Part shown: piece after piece, positions 51,769-61,704 of the stretch
Position numbering within the stretch: position 1 is the first letter of the stretch
How the letters are laid out: each line of letters begins with the position of its first letter
Assembly: GCF_900698985.1 (NCBI RefSeq)
Contig: NZ_LR217730.1
Coordinates: 1 to 64,000 of the forward strand
Origin: Erwinia_E haradaeae_B
GTDB taxonomy: Bacteria > Pseudomonadota > Gammaproteobacteria > Enterobacterales > Enterobacteriaceae
DNA: 64,000 bases
Direction: 5' to 3'
Notes under the pieces: model-generated
The model's database searches: none
What the model saw: the letters and a program-made list of their open reading frames with translations, nothing else
Told to the model about the DNA's origin: nothing
Position numbers and translations under genes: made by a program

Positions 51769-52342
51769 GATTGTGTACCAAAATGGTTTGTTCAACGACA
51801 GTGTTATGTTGATTCCACTGAGATGCGTTAGGGGCCTCACATGCTATATGCATATCAATGCAGTGTGTTGGACATGCGGCAAGACATAAATTGCAGCCTG
51901 TACAGATCTCATTTAACACTGTGTGCATAGTTTTTTTTGCTCCAATTATGGCATCAACCGGACAAACGTGAATGCATTTAGTACAACCGATGCAGCTATC
52001 TTCATTAATCCATGCAATTGTACGTTCGGGTTTGATCATGGTTGGATTATCTAAGAGTTGCAGATCAATATCAATTATTTTAGCTATTTTTAACATAACG
52101 TATTCCCCACCAGGAATACATTTATTTATTATTTCATTTTGTTTTGCGATAGCATTTGCATAAGGTAAGCATCCAGGGTAACCGCATTGTCCGCATTGGC
52201 TTTGTGGTAAAATTTCATCAATTTGGCTAATAATGATATCTTTTGTTATGGCACAACGGTAAGATGTGTATCCTAATAAGGAACCGCAAATAAAACTAAT
52301 TGTACTTAAAATAGCGATTGATATACAGAGGGAAGTGATCAC
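51752..52342 (-). CDS. rsxB: Electron transport complex subunit RsxB (RnfB)
   Basis: RsxB is the membrane-anchored iron-sulfur subunit. The 196-aa product (E. coli 192) has an N-terminal membrane helix, the cluster motif CGQCGYPGC near residue 50, then two 4Fe-4S ferredoxin motifs CIGCTKCIHVCP near residue 117 and CTGCNLCLAACP near residue 147. It starts with GTG, and the GTGA overlaps the rsxA stop, so translation is coupled. All cluster cysteines are present. Confidence 0.96.
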   Translation of the reverse strand: MITSLCISIAILSTISFICGSLLGYTSYRCAITKDIIISQIDEILPQSQCGQCGYPGCLPYANAIAKQNEIINKCIPGGEYVMLKIAKIIDIDLQLLDNPTMIKPERTIAWINEDSCIGCTKCIHVCPVDAIIGAKKTMHTVLNEICTGCNLCLAACPTHCIDMHIACEAPNASQWNQHNTVVEQTILVHNHVTNI

Positions 52343-52920
52343 GTTTTGATTAGTCCAGTAAAACCCATAAATGCCATAGCCATTAATCCCGCGGTAATTA
52401 AAGTAATAGATGATCCTTGAAATGGCAGCGGTGTGTCTGCTAGAGCTAAGCGTTCTCGTACACCAGAAAATAAAATCATCACTAGTGAAAATCCAATAGA
52501 GGCGCTAAATCCATATAGAGCAGCTTGCATAAAATTATGATGAAGATGTATGCTTAGAAGAGGCACACCAAGAACAGTGCAGTTTGTGGTAATTAATGGG
52601 AGAAAAATACCTAAAAGTTGATATAGGTATGGGCTTGTTTTACGCATTACCATTTCGGTAAACTGAACAACAACTGCAATGATAAGAATATATGTCATGG
52701 TCCGTAAATAAATTAAATCTAGTGGTAGTAAGACCAGAAGGTTTACCGCCCAGGATATAATTGAAGCCAGGGTTATGACAAATGTTGTAGCAAGACCCAT
52801 GCTAATTGCAGTTTCTATTTGTTTAGAAACTCCCATAAAAGGACACAAACCAAGAAATTTTACTAACACAAAGTTATTAACTAAAATTGTACTAATAAAA
52901 AGTAATAAATAGTCAGTCAT
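52339..52920 (-). CDS. rsxA: Electron transport complex subunit RsxA (RnfA)
   Basis: RsxA is an integral membrane subunit of the Rsx/Rnf complex. The 193-aa product matches E. coli RsxA (193 aa) and is almost entirely hydrophobic, with about six helices. The family blocks NNFVLVKFLGLCPFMGVSK near residue 15 and LPLITTNCTVLGVPLL near residue 105 carry the cysteines that hold the buried iron-sulfur site. It is the first gene of rsxABC(D)G. Confidence 0.96.
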   Translation of the reverse strand: MTDYLLLFISTILVNNFVLVKFLGLCPFMGVSKQIETAISMGLATTFVITLASIISWAVNLLVLLPLDLIYLRTMTYILIIAVVVQFTEMVMRKTSPYLYQLLGIFLPLITTNCTVLGVPLLSIHLHHNFMQAALYGFSASIGFSLVMILFSGVRERLALADTPLPFQGSSITLITAGLMAMAFMGFTGLIKT

Positions 52921-53942
52921 GAGATATTCTTTACTCTCAATTCAAATCAAATAGATAAATAATATTTTTTCTAAAGTAATTTATCTACGCTAACCATTAT
53001 TTTGTATTTTACTAGAAAGGTTAATAGTAGATATAGAAAGAGATTATATTTGCACCTTTGACATTAATATTCAAAAAATATTCATTAGGATGAATTCTCT
53101 ATATTTATCCTTCTTTCTGAGAAACCCTTCAATGTAAATAAATTTATTATGAAAAATAAAAACTAAATGTACAGTATTCTTAAAGATGATATAAAAATAT
53201 TTTATATTATTATTCAAGCTACTAATTAATTATGCTGAACTTCTTATTATGCAGATATTTGATAAGTGAGTACTATATTTAGTCGTGTATTTTTAAATTA
53301 ATTCTTTTTTTCTTGTATCTATATATTAGGTATTAAATTTATTTAATTATATTTTGTATACCCTTTAGTTTGCATGAAACATTTTGTTAAATTTTATATA
53401 TTATAATAAAACATATATAAAAAAATATCTATTTAATTTTATATATTTTTAATATCTTAAGGTAGTTGAGCTCTGCTGAATCTTTTCATAATAATAATTA
53501 TTATTAGGATATTTAAGAATTGATCTGTATTTATCATTTATCAAAGAATAAAATAAAATTATTAGATCTATAATAATGCATACAATGATAACTTTAATTA
53601 AGGTTGAGCAATAGTAATATTATGCACTATGGTTTTATATTTGTTAAAATAAATTTTGGTGAACATACCTTTTGAATTGGTTGGAAATAGCTATGATTGA
53701 TGAGATCAACAAATTGTTGTGTATATTAGGTATGTTCATGTAGATTGTAATTTATCATTCATAGTACTCTAAGGGTTAATTTTTTAATTTTTTATTATAC
53801 GATGTGTATGACATTAGTTTATCTTGGTAAAATTAATTTTACTTATATTTTAACATCATCACTGACATTAATTATTATTAATATTCTATATATGATCAGG
53901 TTAATGATATAAATTAGTGTATCATATTTGATGGAGGAGTAT
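52921..53942. other. 1-kb spacer between divergent rsxA and prmB
   Basis: This AT-rich spacer has no gene. It holds an 18-nt palindrome at 53489-53506 and a nested two-stem structure at 53660-53738, listed separately. It should contain the rsx and prmB promoters. The prmB ribosome site GGAGG is at 53933-53937. Confidence 0.5.
53660..53738. repeat. Nested two-stem structure upstream of prmB
   Basis: The outer arms 53660-53670 and 53728-53738 are 11-bp perfect reverse complements. Inside, 53675-53683 pairs with 53708-53716 over 8 of 9 positions. The whole could fold as a 79-nt stem-loop RNA or leader. It resembles no RNA family I recognise. Confidence 0.4.
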
Positions 53943-54875
53943 ATGGAAAAATACATGCTTGATGAAGCAGCTAATGATCTGCGAACGATTGGTGATATGT
54001 TGCGATGGTCCGTTAGTTGTTTTTCTTCTGCTGATTTACATTATGGTCATGGTACTGATAATCCTTGGGATGAAGCGATCCAGCTAATTTTTCCTACGCT
54101 TCGTTTACCCTTAGAAAGTTCAGATACCGTATTTTCCGCTAGACTGACGTATAGCGAAAGACAAAGTATTATTGATCGTGTAGAGTGTCGTATTAATGAT
54201 TATACTCCTGTTTCTTATTTAACAAATAAAGCTTGGTTTGGTGGTTATGAGTTTTATGTTGATGAACGCGTACTGATTCCACGCTCTCCCATTGCTGAAC
54301 TAATTACTCAGAAATTTTTCGGAATTATTCAGAAGGAGCCTCAATGTGTTCTGGATATGTGTACTGGTAGTGGCTGCATAGCTATTGCTTGTGCTTTGGT
54401 ATTTCCGGATGCAAAAATTGATGCGGTAGATATTTCTAGAGATGCATTAGCTGTAGCTGATAAAAATATTGATATGTATGATTTAAAGAAACGTGTAACA
54501 TCTATTTATTCTGATTTATTTGATGAGTTACCTATAAAAAAATATGATTTAATTGTGACTAATCCACCATATGTGGACGTTGATACTATAAAAGACTTAC
54601 CTAAGGAATATCATCATGAACCTGTGCTTGGTTTGTTTGGTGGTATTAATGGATTAACATTATTGTTTCGTATTTTACATAATGTAGCGCAGTATTTAAA
54701 TATAAATGGAGTTCTTGTTTGTGAAGTTGGTAATAGCATGCATGCTCTTATTACTAGTAACCCAGAGATACCTTTTACCTGGATTAAGTTAGATAATGGT
54801 GGTGATGGGGTATTTTTTCTTACGAGAAACCAAATAATTAAAATTAAGAATAAAGAAACAATTATAAAAGATTAG
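53943..54875 (+). CDS. prmB: Ribosomal protein L3 N5-glutamine methyltransferase
   Basis: PrmB methylates a glutamine of ribosomal protein L3. The 310-aa product equals E. coli PrmB. It shows the N-terminal substrate domain (DMLRWSVS, YGHGTDNPWDEA), the AdoMet-binding motif LDMCTGSGCIAIACA near residue 136 and the catalytic NPPY near residue 207. The start at 53943 follows GGAGG by five bases. The TTG and ATG readings just upstream overlap that site and are rejected. aroC, its usual downstream partner, is absent. Confidence 0.96.
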   Translation: MEKYMLDEAANDLRTIGDMLRWSVSCFSSADLHYGHGTDNPWDEAIQLIFPTLRLPLESSDTVFSARLTYSERQSIIDRVECRINDYTPVSYLTNKAWFGGYEFYVDERVLIPRSPIAELITQKFFGIIQKEPQCVLDMCTGSGCIAIACALVFPDAKIDAVDISRDALAVADKNIDMYDLKKRVTSIYSDLFDELPIKKYDLIVTNPPYVDVDTIKDLPKEYHHEPVLGLFGGINGLTLLFRILHNVAQYLNINGVLVCEVGNSMHALITSNPEIPFTWIKLDNGGDGVFFLTRNQIIKIKNKETIIKD

Positions 54876-54890
54876 TATAGTTATACTAAT
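54871..54890 (+). terminator. Hairpin overlapping the prmB stop codon
   Basis: Arms 54871-54878 and 54883-54890 are perfect 8-bp reverse complements with a 4-nt loop, and the prmB TAG lies in the left arm. T-rich sequence follows. It is a plausible compact terminator, though AT-only stems are weak. Confidence 0.4.
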
Positions 54891-55177
54891 GATAGTATTT
54901 TGTTATTTTGTTGATCAATCCCTAAGGATTAACTGGTACTATATAAATTAAGCTAGGTTTGTATGTCACTCATTGTAGTAATAAATTTCATATAAAATAG
55001 TCAGTACATGATGCGATATATAACATATTTATACTAAAAGATTGTTTGTGGAGTATTTTGTGGAGTATATAATTAAGATTTTTCTATGAGTTGCAGGTGC
55101 GTGATTGATATAATCTACATATTTACTGAATGAGGATGAATTGGATTGTATAGATCGTTCATTATTATTCATGAGAA
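54876..55177. other. Spacer between convergent prmB and the antiporter gene
   Basis: This 302-nt spacer contains the prmB hairpin at its left edge. Nothing else of note is seen. Confidence 0.4.
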
Positions 55178-56497
55178 TTAAAAATTACTATTTTTTTTTA
55201 GTTTTTTTGTAATAATAAAAATCAGAATTCCAGGTATATAGAGTATCATTGACAACAGTAAGTTGAAAATTCCTGATGCATATATCAACCAGGCTCCGTA
55301 GGCTCCTGAGCCAATTGATATAAGAGTTATAGAGGGTTTCTGCAACTCACATGAAACTTTAAAAAGATAAGCACTAACTAATAAATATGGTATTAATATC
55401 ATTTCTGATGCGATAGTTAGCAATATGTTATAATTACAATGCGTTACGCAAATTAAGATTAAAGCAAATTGTACGCATATATTTGTTAAAAATAAAGAAA
55501 TTTTCGATGTTTTAGGAGAGTTTTGAATCGTTAGTGCGCGAACTGGACACAAATCATTCTGCGCAGCAATCACAGGAACTTCTGAAGACATGATAGTCCA
55601 GCTAAGGTATGCGCCACATACTGAGAGGATCAGACCAGCGATAATAATAATACTACCCCAGTGCCCTAATAAATGATTCATGATTCCAGCCATAGCAGGA
55701 TTTTGCATTTTTGCTAATTCTTCTCTTGGGATAATACCTAAAGATAGTAGACTGATTAGCAAATAAATTACCAATGCTATAAGTACAGCAAACATTGTAG
55801 CGCGTCCAATGTCATTTTTGTTGCGCGCATGAGATGACATAACTACTGCCCCCTCGATTCCAATAAAGACCCATAAAGTAATTAGCATGGTATCTTTTAC
55901 TTGCTGAGACAGTGATTTTTGTAGCGATAAACCAGTAAAGTCAAAACAAAAACGATGATATTCAAAAGCATTGATGGCTAGAATAATAAATAACCCAAGA
56001 GGTATGAGTTTAGCTAATGTTGCAACAAGATTAATACTAGCCGCTGTTCTAATGCCTTGTAAAACCAATAGATGAATTAGCCATAATAAAAAGGAGGCTG
56101 TTAATATGGCTTGCCATGTATTACCGTTTCCAAAGATAATATGATTTGGGGAGTCAATAAAAAAACTTATAGCAGAACAGACCATGACTAAATAAGAGGC
56201 GTTTGCAATTACTGCACATAACCAGTATCCCCAGGCAGAGCAGAACCCGATAAATTTCCCGAACCCTGCTTGAGCATATATAAAGATACCGCCGTCTAAA
56301 TGAGGTTTTAGTCTATTTAGTAAAAGTAAGGTTAATGCTAGTAGCATTACACCGCACCCAGTAATACCCCATGCTATAAGTAACGCAGCAGGGCTAGCAA
56401 TTTCTGCCATATTTTGTGGTAAGCTAAAAATACCAGCCCCTAACATTGAACTGAGAACAAGTGCAGTGAGAGCACTTAAACTTAGATTTTTACCCAA
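55178..56497 (-). CDS. ydgI: YdgI/ArcD-type amino acid antiporter (APC family)
   Basis: This is a membrane transporter of the basic amino acid/polyamine antiporter group. E. coli YdgI (460 aa) is annotated as a probable arginine:ornithine antiporter. The 439-aa product aligns over its length, from LSLSALTALVLSSMLGAGIFSLPQNMA at the N terminus through WGYWLCAVIANASYL and LITLWVFIGIEGAVVMSS to SVCGAYLSWTIMSSEVP, with about twelve hydrophobic segments. The C terminus is about 20 residues shorter. The start codon is TTG, supported by GAGGT upstream on the - strand and by equal N-terminal length to YdgI. The substrate is inferred from the family only. Confidence 0.88.
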   Translation of the reverse strand: MGKNLSLSALTALVLSSMLGAGIFSLPQNMAEIASPAALLIAWGITGCGVMLLALTLLLLNRLKPHLDGGIFIYAQAGFGKFIGFCSAWGYWLCAVIANASYLVMVCSAISFFIDSPNHIIFGNGNTWQAILTASFLLWLIHLLVLQGIRTAASINLVATLAKLIPLGLFIILAINAFEYHRFCFDFTGLSLQKSLSQQVKDTMLITLWVFIGIEGAVVMSSHARNKNDIGRATMFAVLIALVIYLLISLLSLGIIPREELAKMQNPAMAGIMNHLLGHWGSIIIIAGLILSVCGAYLSWTIMSSEVPVIAAQNDLCPVRALTIQNSPKTSKISLFLTNICVQFALILICVTHCNYNILLTIASEMILIPYLLVSAYLFKVSCELQKPSITLISIGSGAYGAWLIYASGIFNLLLSMILYIPGILIFIITKKLKKNSNF

Positions 56498-56612
56498 AAA
56501 GATACCTCAAATTTAGAATATAATATTAATTAATTGTTACTTATAATGCTTTAATACCATCACTAAAGTGTGATATAAAAATTAATATATGTCTATTATA
56601 TTGAGTTTTAGT

Positions 56613-56635
56613 TAAGGTTTTTATTTAAAACCTTA
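56613..56635. repeat. 9-bp hairpin abutting the 27-bp palindrome
   Basis: Arms 56613-56621 and 56627-56635 are exact reverse complements with a TATTT loop. Its right arm shares two bases with the left arm of the next palindrome, so the two stems cannot both form completely. Confidence 0.55.
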
Positions 56636-56691
56636 CTTATCACAATCAAAACTATAATATATTTATATTATAGTTTTGATTGTGATAAGTA
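56634..56691. repeat. Palindrome with 27-bp perfect arms
   Basis: Arms 56634-56660 and 56665-56691 are exact reverse complements around an ATTT loop. It lies 137 nt upstream of the TTG start of the ydgI-like gene, in its likely promoter or leader. Confidence 0.9.
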
Positions 56692-57425
56692 GCAAACCAT
56701 TTGTGTAAGCTCGCAACTTGGTGATATAAAAACTAACTCATTAATATAGTTATTACAAGTATTCAATAATAAAATAATCCTCGAAAAATGTGATTTAATA
56801 TTTAATTGAGTCATCATTTTACTGCTAAATAATATAATATATATTTAAGATAATATTATTTTTGTAATAATATACTATATTAGTAAGATTTACTATTTTA
56901 ATAAATCTGTAGAATATTGTTAGAATATTAGCTGTCAGGATACTATATCTTAAATTTTTTATAGCCTCTTGTAAAATTTTTTTTGTTTTGCTACCTATAG
57001 TGATAATGATTGATATGTGATTCTTAATATTATGATTGAAATTTTTAAATTTTAGTTATGTATTTGTAGAGATACACAGAAGCTTTTTTAAAAATTAAAC
57101 TACCTATTGGTGCTTGTTGTATCTTAAATCTGATTAAATGAAATTTTTTATTACGATCACACATTTAGATGGTATCGCAATGATTACGATGAAATAATTT
57201 ATTTTATGTATAGAGAATAATGAGCTGATATTATTTGGGCTTTTACAATAAAAACTGAAAATCAGTGAATATTATATAGACTTATTTGTAAGTGATAGAA
57301 CGTATATTTTTACTATTAGTGGATATGTAGATATCGTTATTTTTGTCTATAATCTTCTATAACTAAAAAGACATTGCAATAAGACAAGTGTTTATAATTT
57401 ACACATTTCTCTTTAATTCAGTACA

Positions 57426-57469
57426 TTTAATATAATAAAATATTGCCTTTCATATTTTATTATATTAAA
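57426..57469. repeat. Palindrome with 18-bp perfect arms
   Basis: Arms 57426-57443 and 57452-57469 are exact reverse complements with an 8-nt loop that contains the only G and C bases. It stands about 0.9 kb from the nearest gene end. Confidence 0.8.
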
Positions 57470-57801
57470 AATAGTTAATTACATTAATGAACATCATGTA
57501 AGACGATGATACATTGTAAGAGAACTCAGTAAAAAGATGTTAATGATATTGATGTAGTATAAATAATTTGTATTATAGCCAATATTAAGAGTATATAAAG
57601 GATAATTTTACAAAATAATAATATTTGATACACAAATAAATAAAAGGTAAATAATTTTTATTATGATTAAAGATATTCTTGAATCTCATATCATTGCTAA
57701 AACTAAGCAATCTTTCTATTTTTTTATTCTTTAGAGTAATGGAGTTTTATCTTATTATGATAGAGTAGATGCGTTAGACATATGATCTATAGCATCTCTT
57801 T

Positions 57802-57875
57802 AACAAGAAGACAAAAAATAATTGATAGAGTAAGATGGATCGGGTTATTTATAAAATTTTTTTTATCTTCTTGTT
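57802..57875. repeat. Imperfect long dyad with 10-bp perfect ends
   Basis: The ends 57802-57811 and 57866-57875 are exact reverse complements. Pairing continues inward after one mismatch for about six A-T pairs. The loop is about 38 nt and relatively G-rich. It resembles no known RNA family. Confidence 0.4.
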
Positions 57876-58488
57876 TTACCTAAGATTTTGTATACTATTA
57901 AGTGTATTATAAATGTTTATTATTGAAATAATTTACTCTTAAATATGAGGAAAAATTATAGTAATGCTTGAAAAATATCTTTGTAGATGTATGTAAGACA
58001 TACTACATATTAAGCGATATTTACCATAAAACTTTTGTGCTAATAAAGAGTGGTTTTGTGATTTATTTTACCTTCTCTATCTAAATTATTCGGTTATGTG
58101 ATGCTATAAATACATATAATATTTTTCTATTAGTTTTCTTAGAGTGATAGTAGATCACTGAATAATTTTTACTTTTAATGCTGTTATCATAAGATACTTA
58201 TTATTGAGGTTATTATGGTTAACAGAAGATCTTTAGACATTATAAGATCAGAATAAAAACTATAGTATATCGATCATTGATTATTAAAAGATAATAAAAA
58301 GTACAATATCAATTCATATTGATGCTGTCATTATTTTTTTAGTTGTTATAAAATTTTATGCTGCGTAGTTCAATGTTAATATTAGTTTTTTTTAAATGTC
58401 GAGTTATTTATTCATTTATAATGAATCATGAAAATATTAATGAATGTATTGTGCATATGTTAATCTGTCTTATGAAATAAACAATTAG

Positions 58489-59922
58489 TTAAAGAGATTC
58501 CATGCTTAAGGAAAACTCGATGTCTTTTGTATAGTTTAATAATGCTTGAAGCTGCGCTTGTTTAGCTGGATCAGTGTGATATTTTATATAAAGTAATTCA
58601 ATTTTATTTTTATATTCTTGTATATATATTGGATTTAGTATTGTACGTCGATGCTTTAGCCATGTCATTTTTTCTACAGGAGTTAATGTATCTGGAAAAT
58701 TTCTCGCACGAAATCGAAAAAATAATTGTTCAATACGTTTATCATAAAATGTGAGATTTAAGGTTGATAGGTTCTCTACAGAAGTGTGGCATATGGTGCT
58801 TATTTTAGAGCGATCAGCATAGCTAAAGAAACCATTATAAATTTGTGTATCTATATCCCCTAATTGGATATGTTTTGTTTTTGTTCTGTATAGTTGTGTA
58901 ACTTTTTCTTGTATTTTTTTATATTGAAGTAATTGAGTTAGATTATTAGCATAGTACTCTAGGTTTATCCCGATACGCAGAGCATCTGATTCTCGTAAGA
59001 CAGTAGCAGGTGCAATAATAGGGCATTTATTTATATGAATGAGTTGTAATGGAAGGTTAAAGCTATTATTGGTCAGATTGTAATCATTACTAGAAAATTG
59101 AAATGATGTATCAGCATTAAGAGTCGTAAGCGGGGAAATATCTTTACCAAGATCGCATGCTATGAGAGTATTTTTATTATTTGGGTGCCATGCTAGTGGA
59201 GTAACACAAGTAATATTGCTCTTTTCTGTTCCAAATCTACTAGAAACAAATACAAAACTTCGAATTCGCGAAAAATTGATTAATGTACGGAGAGTATGCT
59301 TTTGTCGATGAGTATATAAAAAATTATATAATTTCGGTTGCTTTTTCTTAATTAGTTTTGCAAGAGAAATTGTTGCATATACATCAGATAATGCGTCATG
59401 TGCACTGTGATGAATTATTTGATTTTCCTGGGTAATTTTCTCCAAGCGAAAGGTAGGAAGGCCTTGATGATTTTTTGGCCAATGAATACCATGCGGGCGT
59501 AAGGCATAACATGCTCTGGCTACATCTAATAGATCCCATCGACTATTAGAATGCTTCCAGCTCCAATCATAAGGATCGTAAAAATTTCGGTAAAACAAAT
59601 TTCTGCTGATTTCATCATCAAAACAAATATTATTGTAACCTACAATGCAAGTATTAGGTACGCAAAATTTTTTATGAATACGTTGAGTAAATCTTGCTTC
59701 ATTTATGCCGCGTAACTGGGCAATTTGTGGTGTAATGCCTGTTATAAGTACCGCTTCTGGTTGTGGTAAATAATCATTGGCTAGGCAGCAATAAATAGTT
59801 TCAGGTTCTTCTATAATATTGAAATCCATATCAGTACGTATGGCAGCAAATTGTGCCGGTCTGTCTAATGATGGGCTTATCCCAAAAGTTTCGTAGTCAT
59901 AAAATAGAAAAGTAGGTTGCAT
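58489..59922 (-). CDS. sbcB: Exodeoxyribonuclease I
   Basis: Exonuclease I degrades single-stranded DNA 3' to 5' and acts in recombination and mismatch repair. From the ATG at 59922 the product is 477 aa (E. coli 475). The DEDDh residues are present: FYDYETFG at the N terminus, NNICFDDEISRNLFYRNFYDPY near residue 100, and HSAHDALSDVYATI near residue 180. SH3-like and helical parts follow. A TTG 12 codons upstream (59958) is an alternative, and neither start has a clear ribosome site. It is intact, so it is one of the few repair nucleases kept. Confidence 0.93.
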   Translation of the reverse strand: MQPTFLFYDYETFGISPSLDRPAQFAAIRTDMDFNIIEEPETIYCCLANDYLPQPEAVLITGITPQIAQLRGINEARFTQRIHKKFCVPNTCIVGYNNICFDDEISRNLFYRNFYDPYDWSWKHSNSRWDLLDVARACYALRPHGIHWPKNHQGLPTFRLEKITQENQIIHHSAHDALSDVYATISLAKLIKKKQPKLYNFLYTHRQKHTLRTLINFSRIRSFVFVSSRFGTEKSNITCVTPLAWHPNNKNTLIACDLGKDISPLTTLNADTSFQFSSNDYNLTNNSFNLPLQLIHINKCPIIAPATVLRESDALRIGINLEYYANNLTQLLQYKKIQEKVTQLYRTKTKHIQLGDIDTQIYNGFFSYADRSKISTICHTSVENLSTLNLTFYDKRIEQLFFRFRARNFPDTLTPVEKMTWLKHRRTILNPIYIQEYKNKIELLYIKYHTDPAKQAQLQALLNYTKDIEFSLSMESL

Positions 59923-61704
59923 AAATATAATATCAGTGTATAGCTTGCCTATAATCAAGTATATAATTTTTTGTAAGTTAGGTATAGTACTTGATGCTGA
60001 TGAAGTATGTATTATTAGCTGTGATGTCAGTTTGTGGCATTATAAAATAATGATTATAAAATAAATTAATAAAATTATAGAGTATATTATATCGTAATTT
60101 ACAGTATTTTGAGATACTCACGAATACCTTTTATTAAACATTTATCAGATCACTTGATACTAACTATATATAGCAAAAATTAATACATACAATATGAGAT
60201 AATAGTCAAGACCAAATAATAGGTTTTAAAAGTAAAATATAAGGTATTTTTATATTGTGAAAAATTATGTATGAGTTCCTATTTTTTAGATAACACAAGA
60301 CTTATTATTATATTTGTCTGTCTATACACATTCTGTGGTAAAAAATTAATCATATTTATTTTTATGGAAACTCGATACCTAATAGTGAACACATTGTGTA
60401 TAAGCGAAAAATTTCATCATTATGTAGAATGATATTAAAAATTTATTTTTTTAAAAAATACTATCTTTTAACTATTGATTTTAATTTATAGCTACTAATG
60501 CTTATTTTATATCATAAAGATATATAGTTAAGAGATATTAATATATGTGTATATAGAACTATTCGCGTATCTATGTCAATGTGATTTTTGCTCTACTAGT
60601 GAGAATGTTTGGATTAAATAAAGAATTAACGTAAGTTAAATGTTATATTAAGAGATTTATAATTTATATGTAACAGGTGAGTTATAGATAGGTAGTATTA
60701 CATCTCAATTTGTCTTCTCTGTTATGGATATAAATATGTGTCTAATGATATGAACTAACCAAGATCTTATTAGTATTTTTAGGGTATTTTTATTTAGGTA
60801 TGACATCAACACCTAATATAATGTATATTCACAAATATCTTTAGTATTCTATAGTTATTAATGATAAAATTTATTTTGAAAAATAAAAAAAAGAGAGCGA
60901 TCTTTTATGACTCATTCAAACTACCTTTGAATTAATGCTTCTTTTAATTATGTCTAATAGAATATTGATAACTTTATTGGAATAAAAATAATAAATATTA
61001 AGATATTTTAAATAAAGTGTAACTTTCAAGAAACAATAAGCATAATAGAAATTTTCTATATAGTTTTATTGAATTACATATAGATGTTGTTAATTTTTAG
61101 TTGATTAGTTTTATTATTTATTTTTATTGTACATTATGTCTTGTTTACTAAGATGCGCTATATTTTTAAAAATAGAATTTTATTTGATAATATATCATTT
61201 ATATTCTTTTCATAAAATGATTTTATAATAACCTAACTTTATACATATAAAAAGCATATTTTTATTAAGCTTTGTATTGGCATATAGAAAGATATAATTT
61301 CTTTCAGAATAATATAGAACATTATAAAATATGCTCGCATATCAAGTAGATCTTTTAGTTAATACAATGTCTAGGTTTTTCTAGTGAGAAGAATAATATA
61401 TAGTATAAGTCAATAGGATGGTGAGTGTTATTATTTCGATCGACTGTTATCATAATATGTAAGTATAAAATAATATTTATAAAACTATCTTTGCTCTTAT
61501 ATTGATAATATATGATAAGATTAAGATATATTATTCACTCAATTGAACTATAACTGTTGTTGCCAATGAAGAAATAACATCCTTATAGAGTTCAGTGTAC
61601 GTGGTATGCAATAATTCAACCATTTGTATTATAATGAAGCTACTACTACAATAGTAGTCTGCTGATAAAACGTAATGTTAGATTAGTTATTCGATATATT
61701 GTAT
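59923..61704. other. 1.8-kb spacer between sbcB and the permease gene
   Basis: The spacer is AT-rich with no ORF on either strand. It has a hairpin at 61638-61663 just past the permease stop and a 14-nt AT palindrome near 61170. The sbcB promoter should lie near 59,930-60,050 but no consensus is evident. Confidence 0.5.
61638..61663 (-). terminator. Hairpin terminator candidate after the AI-2E permease gene
   Basis: A 7-bp perfect stem pairs 61642-61648 with 61652-61658 around a CAA loop and is extended by AGC/GCT beyond a small internal loop. It begins 42 nt after the stop, reading on the - strand. The tail is T/A-rich without a pure U run. Confidence 0.4.

Larger units (their letters stand above)
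56498..58488. other. 2-kb spacer with long palindromes
   Basis: This is an AT-rich gene-free region between sbcB and the antiporter gene, both on the - strand. It contains a pair of abutting hairpins at 56613-56691, an 18-bp-arm palindrome at 57426-57469, an imperfect dyad at 57802-57875 and a 7-bp hairpin at 58410-58426 just past the sbcB stop. No ORF was recognised. Confidence 0.55.
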
